Numbered from the stretch's first letter, positions 9,595-19,833 are shown. The stretch: DNA of 41,126 nucleotides from Opitutia bacterium UBA7397 (GCA_002470605.1 DKND01000007.1:1-41126), one strand, 5' to 3'. The notes: a model not told the origin generated them from the letters alone. Made by a program: numbers and translations.

Positions 9595-10083
9595 TTAGGC
9601 GACCGTTTCGTCCTTTTGACGCTTGGCGTCCAAGAGGCGGACGACCTGGGAGGCAGGCGTATTGAAGAGCGAGAGCAGTTGAGCCCGGATAGCTTCGAGG
9701 GAAGGAAGCTTGGAAAGCGCATCGATGTCCGACTTGGTGAGGATTTTGGCATCCAGCACGCCAGCTTTCACTTCAAGCTTGGAAAATTCCTTGAAGAAGG
9801 AAACCAGGACCTTGGCGACGCCCGTGGGATTCTTGCCGCCCGTGACCAAAGCCGTGTGGCCGCTCAAGTGGGAGGATAGATCAGGCAGGTTCGCCTGCTT
9901 TACCGCGATGTTCATGATGCTATTCTTGACCACGTGATACTCGGCGCCATGGACGCGGAGCTGATCACGGACGGAAGTGGCATCCTTCACGCTCACGCCG
10001 GTGAAGTTAGCGATCAGAAGATAGTTGGAAGAGGCCAGTTGGGCAGCCACTTCGTCGACGAGGAATTGTTTTTCAGCGCGCAT
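9595..10083 (-). CDS. rplJ: 50S ribosomal protein uL10
   Basis: Base of the ribosomal stalk, which binds 23S rRNA and bL12 dimers; 162 aa, a usual length. It begins MRAEKQFLVDEVAAQLASSN and contains the typical YHVVKNSIMNIAVKQ and GVAKVLVSFFKEFSKLEVKAG segments. Its C-terminal helix carries the bL12-binding region. It lies 27 nt below rplA, so there is no room for the long L10 leader that controls rplJL in E. coli. Any autoregulation must work at another site. Confidence 0.96.
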   Translation of the reverse strand: MRAEKQFLVDEVAAQLASSNYLLIANFTGVSVKDATSVRDQLRVHGAEYHVVKNSIMNIAVKQANLPDLSSHLSGHTALVTGGKNPTGVAKVLVSFFKEFSKLEVKAGVLDAKILTKSDIDALSKLPSLEAIRAQLLSLFNTPASQVVRLLDAKRQKDETVA

Positions 10084-10110
10084 GTTCGTAGTTTGTCTAG
10101 GGTTACGTGA

Positions 10111-10821
10111 TTAGGCGGTTACGATGGCGGCGGAGTATGGCTTGAGATCAAGACCAACGCCTGGGCTCATGCTGGCGCTCAAAGTGATGGACTTGATAAA
10201 ACGACCACCAGCAAAACCGGCGGGCTGGGATTTGACCAAGGCGGCCAAGGCGACCTGGGCGTTTTCCGTGAGCTGCTTCACTGAGAAGGATTTCTTTCCT
10301 ACCACGATGACGATATTGCCCGTCTTATCCATTTTGAATTCAACGCGGCCGGCTTTGACTTCTTTGATCGTCTTCGGAAGGTCGTCCGAAACGGTACCGG
10401 ATTTAGGATTAGGCATCAGGCCTTTCGGACCGAGAACTCGGGCGACCTGGCGGACGTCTTTCATCGCGGAGGTCGTCGAGATAGCTACGTCAAAATCCAT
10501 CCAACCACCGTTGACCTTAGCGATCATGTCGGCGAGGCCGGCAAAATCAGCACCTGCGGCCAAAGCTTCGGCAGGGTTTTCCGTGAAAGCGAGGACCTTG
10601 ATCTTCTTCCCCGAGCCGTTGGGCAGGGATACAGTTCCGCGCACCATTTGGTCGGACTGCTTAGGGTCTACGCCTAAGAAGGCGGAGATCTCCACGGTTT
10701 CGTCAAACTTCGCGCTCGGCATCTTCTTGATGATCTCGGCGGCTTGGGTGACGTCATATTTTGCTTTCAAGTCGGCGACCTGAAGAGCGGCGCGGTAGCG
10801 CTTACTGGTTTTGTGTTTCAT
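10111..10821 (-). CDS. rplA: 50S ribosomal protein uL1
   Basis: Ribosomal protein of the L1 stalk, 236 aa. It contains the family signature around LGPKGLMPNPKSGTVSDDL and the N-terminal MKHKTSKRYRAA. The protein binds 23S rRNA near the E site and in many bacteria represses its own mRNA. The ATG is preceded by AGGAG about 12 nt upstream, one of the rare Shine-Dalgarno sequences in this window. It sits between rplK and rplJ in the usual order. Confidence 0.97.
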   Translation of the reverse strand: MKHKTSKRYRAALQVADLKAKYDVTQAAEIIKKMPSAKFDETVEISAFLGVDPKQSDQMVRGTVSLPNGSGKKIKVLAFTENPAEALAAGADFAGLADMIAKVNGGWMDFDVAISTTSAMKDVRQVARVLGPKGLMPNPKSGTVSDDLPKTIKEVKAGRVEFKMDKTGNIVIVVGKKSFSVKQLTENAQVALAALVKSQPAGFAGGRFIKSITLSASMSPGVGLDLKPYSAAIVTA

Positions 10822-10880
10822 AGCGACTTTCGTCTCCTGCGGAATGCAGTGGGTTGGTTTAGGGTTGGGTTGAGTGGAAA

Positions 10881-11306
10881 TTAACCGATGACTTCGATCC
10901 CCATGGAGCGAGCGGTGCCGGCGATCATGCGGGCAGCGTTATCCGGATTGACGGCATTCAGGTCCTTTTTCTTGAGCTCGACGATCTCGAGGAGCTGCTT
11001 CTTGGTGACCTTGCCGACCTTATCGCGGTTAGGCACCTTGGAACCGCTTTCAATCTTCGCGGCCTTCTTGAGAAGGACGGAAGCGGGCGGCGACTTAAGG
11101 ATGAAGGTGAAAGACTTGTCTTGATAGACGGAGATGATGACCGGCAGGATCAAGCCGGCCTGATCCTTGGTGCGAGCATTGAACTCCTTACAGAACGCCA
11201 TAATATTGACGCCCTTGGCACCCAGTGCGGGGCCGACAGGAGGAGCTGGATTAGCGGCACCTGCGGGGAGCTGGAGCCTGATTTCGCCGACGACTTTCTT
11301 TGCCAT
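10881..11306 (-). CDS. rplK: 50S ribosomal protein uL11
   Basis: uL11, 141 aa, complete, at the base of the GTPase-associated centre. It shows the AGAANPAPPVGPALGAKGVN segment, FCKEFNA, and the C-terminal RNA-binding domain ending GTARSMGIEV. The leader toward nusG (37 nt) is C/A-rich (AACCCAACC) with no Shine-Dalgarno sequence. It is the first ribosomal protein gene after secE-nusG, as is usual in bacteria. Confidence 0.97.
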   Translation of the reverse strand: MAKKVVGEIRLQLPAGAANPAPPVGPALGAKGVNIMAFCKEFNARTKDQAGLILPVIISVYQDKSFTFILKSPPASVLLKKAAKIESGSKVPNRDKVGKVTKKQLLEIVELKKKDLNAVNPDNAARMIAGTARSMGIEVIG

Positions 11307-11343
11307 GGTGGTTTAGATGGTTGGGTTAAAGGTTAATGAAAAA

Positions 11344-11916
11344 TCAGTCGCGATCATCGCGTTCGACTTGCCAAAATTCGAGTTCGACCGGAGTGGATCG
11401 TCCGAAAATATCAACGGAGACTTCGAGCTTACCACGATCGGCATCGATCTTGTCGATGTTGCCGGCCAGGTTGGCGAACGGACCATCGGTGATCTTGACG
11501 CGTTCACCGACGTGGAAATTGATCTTAGGAACGACCTTATCGGCCGCATCTGCCATCTGCTGAAGGATGGTGTTGATTTCTTCGGTCTTGAGGGGGACGG
11601 GGTTCATGCCGCCGATCAAACCGATGACGCCATCCGTACGGCGCAAGAAGCTCCAGGGAGCTTCGAGAAGCAGACCTTCGTCATCGAACAAACGGGCGCG
11701 AACAAAGAGGTAAGACGGGTAGAGCTTCATTTCGCTCTCACGCTTCTTGCCGTTGCGGAAGTCCTTGACGGTCTTCACAGGCATGAGGATTTCAGCCACA
11801 TGATCGCCCATCTCTTCATCCCGGATGGCCTTGTCGAGGAGACGCTTAACCTTACTCTCATTGTTCGAGAGGGTCTGGAGAGTGTACCAGCGAAAATCAG
11901 AAGGGGTATTCGACAT
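11344..11916 (-). CDS. nusG: Transcription termination/antitermination protein NusG
   Basis: 190 aa. The NGN domain (RWYTLQTLSNNESKVKRLL at the N-terminus, LYPSYLFVRARL in the middle) is followed by a KOW domain near residues 135-175 (VGERVKITDGPFANLAGNID). NusG binds RNA polymerase, modulates pausing and Rho action, and links transcription to translation. It starts 8 nt after the secE stop, which suggests the same transcript and coupled translation. Confidence 0.97.
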   Translation of the reverse strand: MSNTPSDFRWYTLQTLSNNESKVKRLLDKAIRDEEMGDHVAEILMPVKTVKDFRNGKKRESEMKLYPSYLFVRARLFDDEGLLLEAPWSFLRRTDGVIGLIGGMNPVPLKTEEINTILQQMADAADKVVPKINFHVGERVKITDGPFANLAGNIDKIDADRGKLEVSVDIFGRSTPVELEFWQVERDDRD

Positions 11917-11924
11917 GGGGATAA

Positions 11925-12131
11925 TCAGCGAACGCGTTTAGTGGCGAACTGAACGAAGTTAGATAGCGAGAAGTCGCAGAAGAAAACAACGGCACCCAAA
12001 AGAGCGACCGCCGCGATGACGACCAGCGTAGAATCAACCAGCTCCTTGGCACTTGGCCACGAAGCCTTGACGAAGACCTCGGTGATGGTCTCGTTCCAGA
12101 AAGCGCGAAGGCGTCCGAGGAGGCTGAACAT
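11925..12131 (-). CDS. secE: Preprotein translocase subunit SecE
   Basis: Small single-span SecE, 68 aa. It has the conserved amphipathic segment (RAFWNETITEVFVKASWPSAKELVDST, about residues 8-34) followed by one hydrophobic helix (about 35-52). SecE clamps SecY in the membrane. The ATG at 12131 is chosen because a longer reading from 12188 would run through the tRNA-Trp gene. The spacer to the tRNA is C/A-rich. Confidence 0.95.
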   Translation of the reverse strand: MFSLLGRLRAFWNETITEVFVKASWPSAKELVDSTLVVIAAVALLGAVVFFCDFSLSNFVQFATKRVR

Positions 12132-12154
12132 ATGCTGGTGTTTGGTTTGGAGAG

Positions 12155-12230
12155 TGGCAGGACGGGAGGGAATCGAACCCACAACCAACGGTTTTGGAGA
12201 CCGCTACTCTGCCAGTTGAGCTACCGTCCT
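12155..12230 (-). tRNA. tRNA-Trp (CCA anticodon), CCA tail encoded
   Basis: The minus strand folds as a cloverleaf: acceptor AGGACGG/CCGTCCT, D-arm GCTC/GAGT, anticodon arm GCGGT-CTCCAAA-ACCGT with anticodon CCA, and T-arm GTGGG-TTCGAAT-CCCTC. One U-U mismatch lies in the T-stem. The discriminator is G and the 3' CCA is encoded. It lies between tuf and secE, the common trpT-secE arrangement. Confidence 0.95.
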
Positions 12231-12252
12231 GTTCTTGGGTTTAAAGAGACGA

Positions 12253-12284
12253 GTGCCGGGCTCCTTTTGAGGGAACCTCGGCAC
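12253..12284 (-). other. Stable hairpin between tuf and tRNA-Trp
   Basis: Twelve base pairs with one bulged base and a 7-nt loop: GTGCCG(A)GGTTCC pairs with GGAGCCCGGCAC. It lies 26 nt after the tuf stop and 22 nt before the tRNA. The T-content after it is weak (TCTCTTT), so it may be a partial terminator or an RNase processing site separating tuf from tRNA-Trp and secE. Confidence 0.55.
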
Positions 12285-12310
12285 CGTAGTCGAGCCTTGC
12301 GGCGTTTAAA

Positions 12311-13498
12311 TCACTTGGTGATTTCGAGGATCTGGCCGGCTCCGATGGTCTTGCCACCTTCGCGGAGGGCGAAGCGCTGGCCCTTTTCCATTGCGACGGG
12401 CTTTTGGAGCTCGATCGAGATGGTGACGTTATCGCCAGGCATTACCATTTCCACGCCTTCTGGGAGAATCACGGTGCCAGTGACATCGCAGGTTCCGAAG
12501 AAGAATTGAGGACGGTAGTTGTTGGTAAAGGAAGTATGGCGACCACCTTCGTCGGCCTTCAGAACGTAAATCTGAGCCTTAGCGACGGTGTGAGGCTTGA
12601 TGCTGCCGGTCTTGGCGAGGACTTGACCGCGCTCAACCTGGCTCTTTTCGACGCCACGGAGGAGGAGACCGACATTGTCGCCAGCCTGGCCTTGATCGAG
12701 TTCCTTACGGAACATTTCAACGCCCGTGACGGTGGTCTTGAGAGTGTCGCGGAGACCCACGATTTCGATTTCTTCTCCAACCTTAACGACACCACGCTCG
12801 ATACGACCCGTGGCAACGGTGCCACGACCGGTGATGGAGAAGACGTCTTCGACGGCCATCATGAAAGGCTTATCGACTTCGCGCTTAGGCTCAGGAATTT
12901 CGGCATCGAGAGCATCAAGGAGATTCTGGATCGCCTGTTCGCCTTCTGGCGTAGCATCGAGGGCGGCCGTAGCAGAACCACGGACGATCTTAGCATTGTC
13001 GCCGTCATATTGGTACTTGTTGAGCAAGTCGCGGACTTCCATCTCGACGAGGTCGATGAGGTCAGGTTCAGAGAGGTCGACCTTGTTCAGCCAGACTACA
13101 ATCTTCGGAACGCCGACCTGACGGGCGAGGAGGATGTGCTCTTTGGTCTGGGGCATGACGCCGTCAGCGGCGGAAACCACGAGGATGGCGCCATCCATCT
13201 GGGCGGCACCGGTGATCATGTTCTTAACAAAGTCAGCGTGGCCGGGACAGTCAACGTGTGCGTAGTGACGCAGGTTGGACTCGTACTCAACGTGCGAAGC
13301 TGCGATGGTCACGGTCTTGGTAGCGTCACGCACGGTACCACCCTTGGTGATTTCCGCGTAGGACTTATTCTCAGCCAGACCCTTGCGGGCCTGCACTGCC
13401 ACGATGGCGGCAGTAGTGGTCGATTTACCGTGGTCGATGTGACCGATGGTACCGACGTTGACGTGAGGCTTTGTGCGATTGAACTTCTCTTTGGCCAT
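12311..13498 (-). CDS. tuf: Elongation factor Tu
   Basis: EF-Tu GTPase, 395 aa, which delivers aminoacyl-tRNA to the ribosome. G motifs: GHIDHGKS (19-26), DCPGHAD (about 82) and NKVD (about 136). Domains II and III follow, ending GGKTIGAGQILEITK. The ATG at 13498 is chosen over an upstream in-frame codon because everything upstream reads through the tRNA-Thr gene. The leader is C/A-rich with no Shine-Dalgarno sequence. The tRNA-Thr, tuf, tRNA-Trp, secE order is a widely conserved bacterial arrangement. Confidence 0.97.
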   Translation of the reverse strand: MAKEKFNRTKPHVNVGTIGHIDHGKSTTTAAIVAVQARKGLAENKSYAEITKGGTVRDATKTVTIAASHVEYESNLRHYAHVDCPGHADFVKNMITGAAQMDGAILVVSAADGVMPQTKEHILLARQVGVPKIVVWLNKVDLSEPDLIDLVEMEVRDLLNKYQYDGDNAKIVRGSATAALDATPEGEQAIQNLLDALDAEIPEPKREVDKPFMMAVEDVFSITGRGTVATGRIERGVVKVGEEIEIVGLRDTLKTTVTGVEMFRKELDQGQAGDNVGLLLRGVEKSQVERGQVLAKTGSIKPHTVAKAQIYVLKADEGGRHTSFTNNYRPQFFFGTCDVTGTVILPEGVEMVMPGDNVTISIELQKPVAMEKGQRFALREGGKTIGAGQILEITK

Positions 13499-13545
13499 GG
13501 CTTTGGTGGTGAGGAGGTGGTTTAGGTTTGGTGTGTGGAAATTTG

Positions 13546-13621
13546 TGGAGCCCCCGAACGGATTTGAACCGTCGACCTCGTCCTTACCAAGGACGCGCTC
13601 TGCCAACTGAGCTACAGGGGC
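13546..13621 (-). tRNA. tRNA-Thr (GGU anticodon), CCA tail encoded
   Basis: On the minus strand the acceptor GCCCCTG pairs with CGGGGGC. The anticodon arm CGTCC-TTGGTAA-GGACG gives anticodon GGT, and the T-loop is TTCAAAT. The discriminator is U and CCA is encoded. It lies 47 nt before tuf and likely shares its transcript. Confidence 0.95.
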
Positions 13622-13681
13622 AATCCGTCGAAGCGCTTTGGGCGCGAAGGGAAGGGTTTGAATGAACATCGCCAACGCCAC

Positions 13682-13687
13682 CGTCAA
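13682..13687 (-). promoter_or_regulatory. Possible -35 box for the tRNA-Thr/tuf operon
   Basis: A TTGACG hexamer on the minus strand lies about 61 nt upstream of tRNA-Thr, in the only gap before the cluster. A good -10 at 16-18 nt spacing is not visible (nearest CATTCA or TTCATT), so this is a weak call that rests mainly on position. Confidence 0.35.
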
Positions 13688-13726
13688 GCGGATTTTTGCA
13701 AGGCTTTTACAGGCAGCCCTTAACCC

Positions 13727-14505
13727 TTACGGCCCGACGATCAGTCGGTAGGTTCCGGGGGGTAAGCGCTGAGCCCAATTGCCTCCCGCAGCCCACTGAA
13801 TAACCGACAAATCTATAACTTTATCCCCCGATGAACGCAAAATGGCTGGCGGAGCTTGAATTCCAAGGGAATCAACCCCGAGGGAAAGCTCTATAAATGA
13901 CGAAAGTTTGCTAAAATTTTCGTTTTTATCGCTGATTTTATTTAAATTACCATTAAAGTGGGTTATATTCCCACTTATAATTGGTTTATTAGCCCCACTT
14001 AGACCATAAATCTCAAAATATCCGGCCCTTGAGGGGACTCCAGGTTGCTTAAATCCGGTGGACCCGAAGGATCCAAAGGGCCCCCAGCCAACCAGAGGCA
14101 GAGCCTCAGCTGGAGGCGCGGAAGCCGCCTTGGGGGTCTCGCGGAGGATTCTTTTATCGTACTCTTCGAACTTACCGGGGTCAAACTGAAGTAAGGGCTG
14201 GAATTGGGCAAAAGGGGCATCCTCCGATTGACCTATCGCTCCCGCTTCTTGCCCAGCGAGGGCAAAGCGACCGGGAAGGTAAGCTGCCGAAGGATCAAGC
14301 AATACCAAGCTTTCCGCCTGGACGTCCCCGGGCGGCATCAGATGGGCTCCGGATGAAAGGGCCGGGGCCGGGCTTTCTCCCCCGGCCGTAGGGTGAAAAA
14401 TCAAGAGGGTGAGCAGAAAGGTAACGAGCCCGCAGATTAATGCCGTCCGAGTCAGGGGAGGAATTCTCCCTCCAGCCATATCTCGAATCGTCTTAAGTGA
14501 TCGCA

Positions 14506-14506
<1 letters not shown>
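13727..14506 (-). CDS. Unrecognised membrane-anchored protein
   Basis: 259 aa; I do not recognise the family. A basic N-terminus is followed by one hydrophobic segment (about 20-40), giving a type II anchor or uncleaved signal, then a Pro/Ala-rich stretch. A compact C-terminal part ends RLPPGTYRLIVGP. Its ATG shares one base with the TAA stop of the upstream htrA gene (TAATG), so translation is probably coupled and the product may act with that protease in the cell envelope. Codons for about residues 160-215 (roughly 13870-14030) are strikingly AT-rich compared with the rest, with an internal inverted repeat at 13956-13976. Confidence 0.65.
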
Positions 14507-15606
<1,100 letters not shown>

Positions 15607-15650
15607 GACCACGCCAGCGTAGAAGGGCGCTGAGCCAAGGCAAGCAAGCG

Positions 15651-18600
15651 TCAGCGGGCCATCGTGAAGCCCCCACCCGGCTGGGTCGGCTCAGCTTCAT
15701 CCCTATCTTTATTAAAGCGCATCGAGAAGAGCCGGGTGACGCCCTTCTCCTGCATGGTGGCGCCAAAGATCGCATCAGCGGCGGACACTGTCCGCTTATT
15801 GTGCGTAATGATCAGGAACTGGGAGAAACGGGTGAATTCTCTGATGATATCCGTGAAGCGACCGACGTTGGTATCGTCAAGCGGAGCATCAAGCTCGTCG
15901 AGGACGCACAAGGGCGATGGCTTCACCATATAAATCGCGAACAGCAAAGCGACTGCTGTCATGGTGCGCTGCCCGCCGGAGAGCAGCAAAATGCCGCGCA
16001 ACTTCGTCCCCGGAGGTTGGGCGATGATCTCGATACCGCTTTCCAAGGGGTCTTCGGCCTGCACCATCTGCAAGTCAGCGGTACCGCCGACGAAGAGACG
16101 CTCGAAGGTGAATTTGAAATTCTTACGGACTTGTTCGAATGTATCGGTAAATAATTTGAGTGAAGTCTGGTTCAGTTCTTCGATGGCTTTGGAGAGTTCT
16201 TCCTTTGCCTTCCAAAGGTCATCGCTTTGCTTGGTTAGGAAGTCGTGGCGATCTCTTAGCGAGGAATACTCTTCTACGGCGACAAGATTGACCGAGCCCA
16301 TACCCGACATGCGCTCACGAAGCTCTGCGATTTCTCGGACGAGCGGTGGCCAGTCGGTTGCCCCCAAGGCGGTCAACTCATCTTCCGTTGGCTCGCCTTG
16401 ACGGAGGGGTGCTTTGCGCACGGGCCGAGTCCCCTCTTCTTCCGGTTCTTCAAGATCATCGAAACTGGCGATGCCATCGGGTTCGCCTTCAGCGAGCCAA
16501 AGCTGCAGACGCCAGTCTACGGCTGAAACATCTAATTGGTGCTCGGATTGGACCTTTTCGACAATAAACCCGCATTGGGAATTCTGTTCGGCAAGGGTGA
16601 CTTCCAAAGACTTAAGCCGCATATCGGCCACGCGAAGTTTTTCTCGGTCGACGGAAAGCACCCGGTCATCGGCTTCGAGCAAGGCGTCTTTTTCAGATAA
16701 TTCGCCGCGCACTTGGGCAAGGCTGGTGGAACTGGTGTCAATTTCTGCGGCCAAGCGGGCGGACAGTTCGCGAGCTGCAACCGACTGGGCACGCAGTTCG
16801 CCGATCTGTCTTTCGCTTTGTTGCGCTTCCGTTCGACGTGAAGTCAGGCGGGCCGAAGCCTCCGCGCGACGGGACTCGAGATCGGCCAATTCGCGACCGA
16901 CCAATTCAAGACGTTGGCGCTGCTCGGCCAAGGAAAGTCTTACTTCGCCTAAGGCGTTACGACGGACTTCGGTTTCAGAACGTGCCGATTCGACATCGGT
17001 TTCTCCCGAGGTGATAGCCGCGCGCAATTCGGCGACCTGAACATCTTTCGTCGTGAGCGTCGCCTGCGCCCGATCGCGCCTCATCACGGCCTCAGCCTTG
17101 GCCGATTCCAATTCGTTTAATTGACGTTGCTCGCGCGCGATCCGCTCATCGGCCGCCACTAAAGTCTGCCTTGCGGCACGCTCGTCCGCTTGAGCAACGG
17201 AAAGCTCTTGGGCGGCAAACTGAGTCGCACCGCGCCTCGTACCTACCTCTACCTCATTTGCATCCATGTTCGACTGCAGTCCCAGGGCGCGCTCGTTGAG
17301 CGTGGTAAGCTGATCGTTCTCGGCCTCTAATTTTGTACGAACCGAACGGATTTCGCTTTCACGGGAGAAAACTCCCGAACCGGCAGAGGAAGCGGCCTTC
17401 CGCGGACGACCAGCGAAAACAAGCCCGCGACGATCAATCAGATCTCCCTCGGTCGTGGCGACCAAGAAGAATTCGAAGGATGGATTGCTCTGCCACCAAG
17501 AGATAAAGTCGCCCAAGGTGGGGCAAACGTAACAGCCGTCGAAGAGATTAGACACTAGGCGGGCATGATTAGCCGACTTGGGCTGGACCGCTGAACTGGC
17601 AGGGCGCAGCCAACCCGGAGCCGCGGAGCCGCTCCGGGAGGCAGGAGGGGCTTCGACCTGAAAGACCGCCCGTCCGAGCTGACGCTCGGCCATCTTAGCT
17701 ACGATGCCAGGCAAGAAGTCCGCATTATCCAAGGCCACCGCTTCCGAGGCGGCTCCTAGGATGTTTTCCAAGGCAGCGGCAGCGGAAATATCGGTGACGG
17801 TGACGAGGTCGGCCAGAGCGGCCGCCTTGCCGGCCGGCATGGCTTCCGAAAGTTCTCCCCGCAGCACCGCTTTGGCGGCTTCTGAAAACCCTTCCAAACG
17901 CGACTGCATCTGTTCGAGTAAACCAAGCTGAGCGGAAAGTTTCGCGACACTGCGATCTTGTTCGGAAATCGTCTGCTGCAATGCGCGGAACTCCGTCAGC
18001 AACGCTTTACCTTTTTCAACAGCATCCTGTTCGGCGGCGCGGGCTGCCTGTAATTCACCGTGGCGACCGGTGACGACCAATCCGCATTCGGCGACGCGAC
18101 GGTCGTGCCCATCCCGCTCCACCATGGCTTGCGTGACGGAAGCCGACACATCGACATGGCGGGCCTGATAGCCGCGAAGGTCGATTTCGAGATTCGTGAC
18201 ATCGCCGCGGGCGCGGGTCATCTCGCCTTCGGCGATTAAAATATCTTGGCGGGCCCGACGCAGGCGATTCTCGGATTCGACCAAGAACTTGGCGGCTTCT
18301 TCAACTTGCGAAGTCTTGTCACGGTAGGCGGCATCTGTCGCCGTCACCGAGCCCGTCGCGTTAGATTTAGCATCGGAGCTACCGCGCAGGCGCATCTCAT
18401 ATTCTGCGATCGATTGTTCGGCTTCCTGAGCCTCGCGACGAATGTCAACCAGGCGGGTCGCCAAATCATCCGCCCGAAGATCGGCCGTCCGGGCCTCGGC
18501 TTCGGCGTTTTCGCGGGTGGTGCGTACTTCAAATAAAGCCTGCTGGGCTTGCTGGACTTGCTCAGCCAGCTCGGCCCGGCGCGCACGGGTATCAAGCAGA

Positions 18601-19403
18601 GCGGCTTCGCGGCTACGAAGGCCGTCGCTCAATCCTTCGACTTCGGCGCCACACTGCGTGGCGTCCGCTTCCAGGGTCGTAATCTGCGTCCGACGATCGC
18701 CGAACTGCTTGGCCTGCCAAGCGAGGTCGAGATGCGTGAAGCGATGCCGCAAGCGACGATAACGCAATGCCTTGGCAGCCTGGCGGCGAAGGCTCGCGAT
18801 TTGACGCCCGACTTCGCTGACGACGTCGGTGATGCGCGCCAAGTTAGTATCAACGCCTGAAAGTTTATTCAACGCTTCACGCCGTTGCACTTTATAGCGA
18901 GTGATACCGGCGGCTTCTTCAAAAAGATAACGGCGTTCCGCCGGATTAGCCGAAAGAATCTGGTCGATTTGTCCCTGCACCATGAACGAATAGGACATCC
19001 GGCCGATGCCCGTGTCCATGAAGAGCCGATGGATGTCCTTCAGTCGTGACGGCTTGCCATTGATAAAGTAGTCGCTCGTGCCCTCGCGATGGATGCGGCG
19101 CATCACGGAGACCTCTGAGAACTGCGTCCCGAGCTCCTTCTCACAATCCGCAAAAATCAATTCGACTTCACACTGGGGCAGTGGCTTCCGCTTATCCGTG
19201 CCGGCGAAGATGACATCTTGCATGCTAGTCCCCCGGAGCGACTTGGCGCTTTGCTCGCCGAGCACCCAGCGGATCGCGTCCACAATGTTCGACTTACCGC
19301 AGCCATTAGGTCCAACGACAGCCGTGACGCCGGGACGGAGCTCAATACGGGTCCGGTCGGCGAAGCTTTTGAATCCGTTGACGACGATTTCCTTGAGGTA
19401 CAT
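15651..19403 (-). CDS. smc: Chromosome segregation protein SMC
   Basis: SMC ATPase, 1250 aa, which compacts and resolves the chromosome, normally with ScpA and ScpB. The Walker A GPNGCGKSN is at 31-39. Long coiled coils flank a hinge domain (roughly 500-680). Near the C-terminus come the ABC signature LLSGGQRTMTAVALLFA and Walker B CVLDELDAPLDD. The start at ATG 19403 gives the family's usual MYLKEIVVNGFKSF; another ATG lies six codons upstream. scpA and scpB are not in this window. It is divergent from rpsU. Confidence 0.96.
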   Translation of the reverse strand: MYLKEIVVNGFKSFADRTRIELRPGVTAVVGPNGCGKSNIVDAIRWVLGEQSAKSLRGTSMQDVIFAGTDKRKPLPQCEVELIFADCEKELGTQFSEVSVMRRIHREGTSDYFINGKPSRLKDIHRLFMDTGIGRMSYSFMVQGQIDQILSANPAERRYLFEEAAGITRYKVQRREALNKLSGVDTNLARITDVVSEVGRQIASLRRQAAKALRYRRLRHRFTHLDLAWQAKQFGDRRTQITTLEADATQCGAEVEGLSDGLRSREAALLDTRARRAELAEQVQQAQQALFEVRTTRENAEAEARTADLRADDLATRLVDIRREAQEAEQSIAEYEMRLRGSSDAKSNATGSVTATDAAYRDKTSQVEEAAKFLVESENRLRRARQDILIAEGEMTRARGDVTNLEIDLRGYQARHVDVSASVTQAMVERDGHDRRVAECGLVVTGRHGELQAARAAEQDAVEKGKALLTEFRALQQTISEQDRSVAKLSAQLGLLEQMQSRLEGFSEAAKAVLRGELSEAMPAGKAAALADLVTVTDISAAAALENILGAASEAVALDNADFLPGIVAKMAERQLGRAVFQVEAPPASRSGSAAPGWLRPASSAVQPKSANHARLVSNLFDGCYVCPTLGDFISWWQSNPSFEFFLVATTEGDLIDRRGLVFAGRPRKAASSAGSGVFSRESEIRSVRTKLEAENDQLTTLNERALGLQSNMDANEVEVGTRRGATQFAAQELSVAQADERAARQTLVAADERIAREQRQLNELESAKAEAVMRRDRAQATLTTKDVQVAELRAAITSGETDVESARSETEVRRNALGEVRLSLAEQRQRLELVGRELADLESRRAEASARLTSRRTEAQQSERQIGELRAQSVAARELSARLAAEIDTSSTSLAQVRGELSEKDALLEADDRVLSVDREKLRVADMRLKSLEVTLAEQNSQCGFIVEKVQSEHQLDVSAVDWRLQLWLAEGEPDGIASFDDLEEPEEEGTRPVRKAPLRQGEPTEDELTALGATDWPPLVREIAELRERMSGMGSVNLVAVEEYSSLRDRHDFLTKQSDDLWKAKEELSKAIEELNQTSLKLFTDTFEQVRKNFKFTFERLFVGGTADLQMVQAEDPLESGIEIIAQPPGTKLRGILLLSGGQRTMTAVALLFAIYMVKPSPLCVLDELDAPLDDTNVGRFTDIIREFTRFSQFLIITHNKRTVSAADAIFGATMQEKGVTRLFSMRFNKDRDEAEPTQPGGGFTMAR

Positions 19404-19507
19404 CGAGGGGTGAATGAGCACGATTGCCCTCCCCTACCCCCGCCGCAAGCGTCTAGTGCCCCTATTAGGGGGCAGTTATTCACGATGCGGAATCTTAGGA
19501 TTCGGGG

Positions 19508-19513
19508 TTGACG
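19508..19513 (+). promoter_or_regulatory. Possible -35 box for rpsU
   Basis: TTGACG lies 41 nt before the rpsU start. The sequence at 17-nt spacing (TTCTTT) is a poor -10, so this is tentative. The 151-nt smc/rpsU gap also holds a cccct-att-agggg inverted repeat near 19455-19467 and gaatc-ttag-gattc near 19490, either of which might be regulatory. Confidence 0.3.
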
Positions 19514-19554
19514 AGACGGCTCCCCCCTTATTCTTTCGACCCTCTAACGCCAAC

Positions 19555-19755
19555 ATGTCCGTAGAAATCAAGATTCGCAAAGGTGAGACTGTCGACAAGG
19601 CTCTCCGCCGCTTAAAGAAGAAGATCGACCGCGAGGGGATCATCAAGGATGCCCGTGCCAAGCGCGGCTTTGAAAAGCCTGCCGAGCGCCGTCGTCGCAA
19701 GAAGAAGGTCAAGAACTTCAACGCCTACCTGCGTAAGAAGTGGGATAACGTTTAA
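19555..19755 (+). CDS. rpsU: 30S ribosomal protein bS21
   Basis: 66 aa, highly basic. It begins MSVEIKIRKGETVDKALRRL and continues with the Arg/Lys-rich ERRRRKKKVK segment typical of bS21. The ATG at 19555 is chosen because homologues begin here; the open frame extends upstream but its sequence is not protein-like. It is monocistronic, followed by its own terminator 24 nt after the stop, and is the only ribosomal gene on the plus strand here. The leader CCTCTAACGCCAAC has no Shine-Dalgarno sequence. Confidence 0.95.
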   Translation: MSVEIKIRKGETVDKALRRLKKKIDREGIIKDARAKRGFEKPAERRRRKKKVKNFNAYLRKKWDNV

Positions 19756-19778
19756 GCCCTCTTTCCACCGACATCCAA

Positions 19779-19808
19779 AGACCCGTCACTATGACGGGTC
19801 TTTTGTTT
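19779..19808 (+). terminator. Rho-independent terminator of rpsU
   Basis: Perfect 10-bp stem agacccgtca/tgacgggtct (19779-19788, 19792-19801) with a 3-nt loop, followed by TTTTGTTT. It points rightward. Confidence 0.9.
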
Positions 19809-19833
19809 GGGGAGCCCGAAAGGCGCCAGGGAT

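Noticed and set aside
12404..13525. 373-codon open frame on the plus strand
   Set aside because: Fully antisense to tuf and without a recognisable domain; it is a by-product of the codon bias of a highly expressed gene.
13499..13687. Extended N-terminus of tuf
   Set aside because: It would translate across the tRNA-Thr gene. EF-Tu homologues begin at the ATG at 13498.
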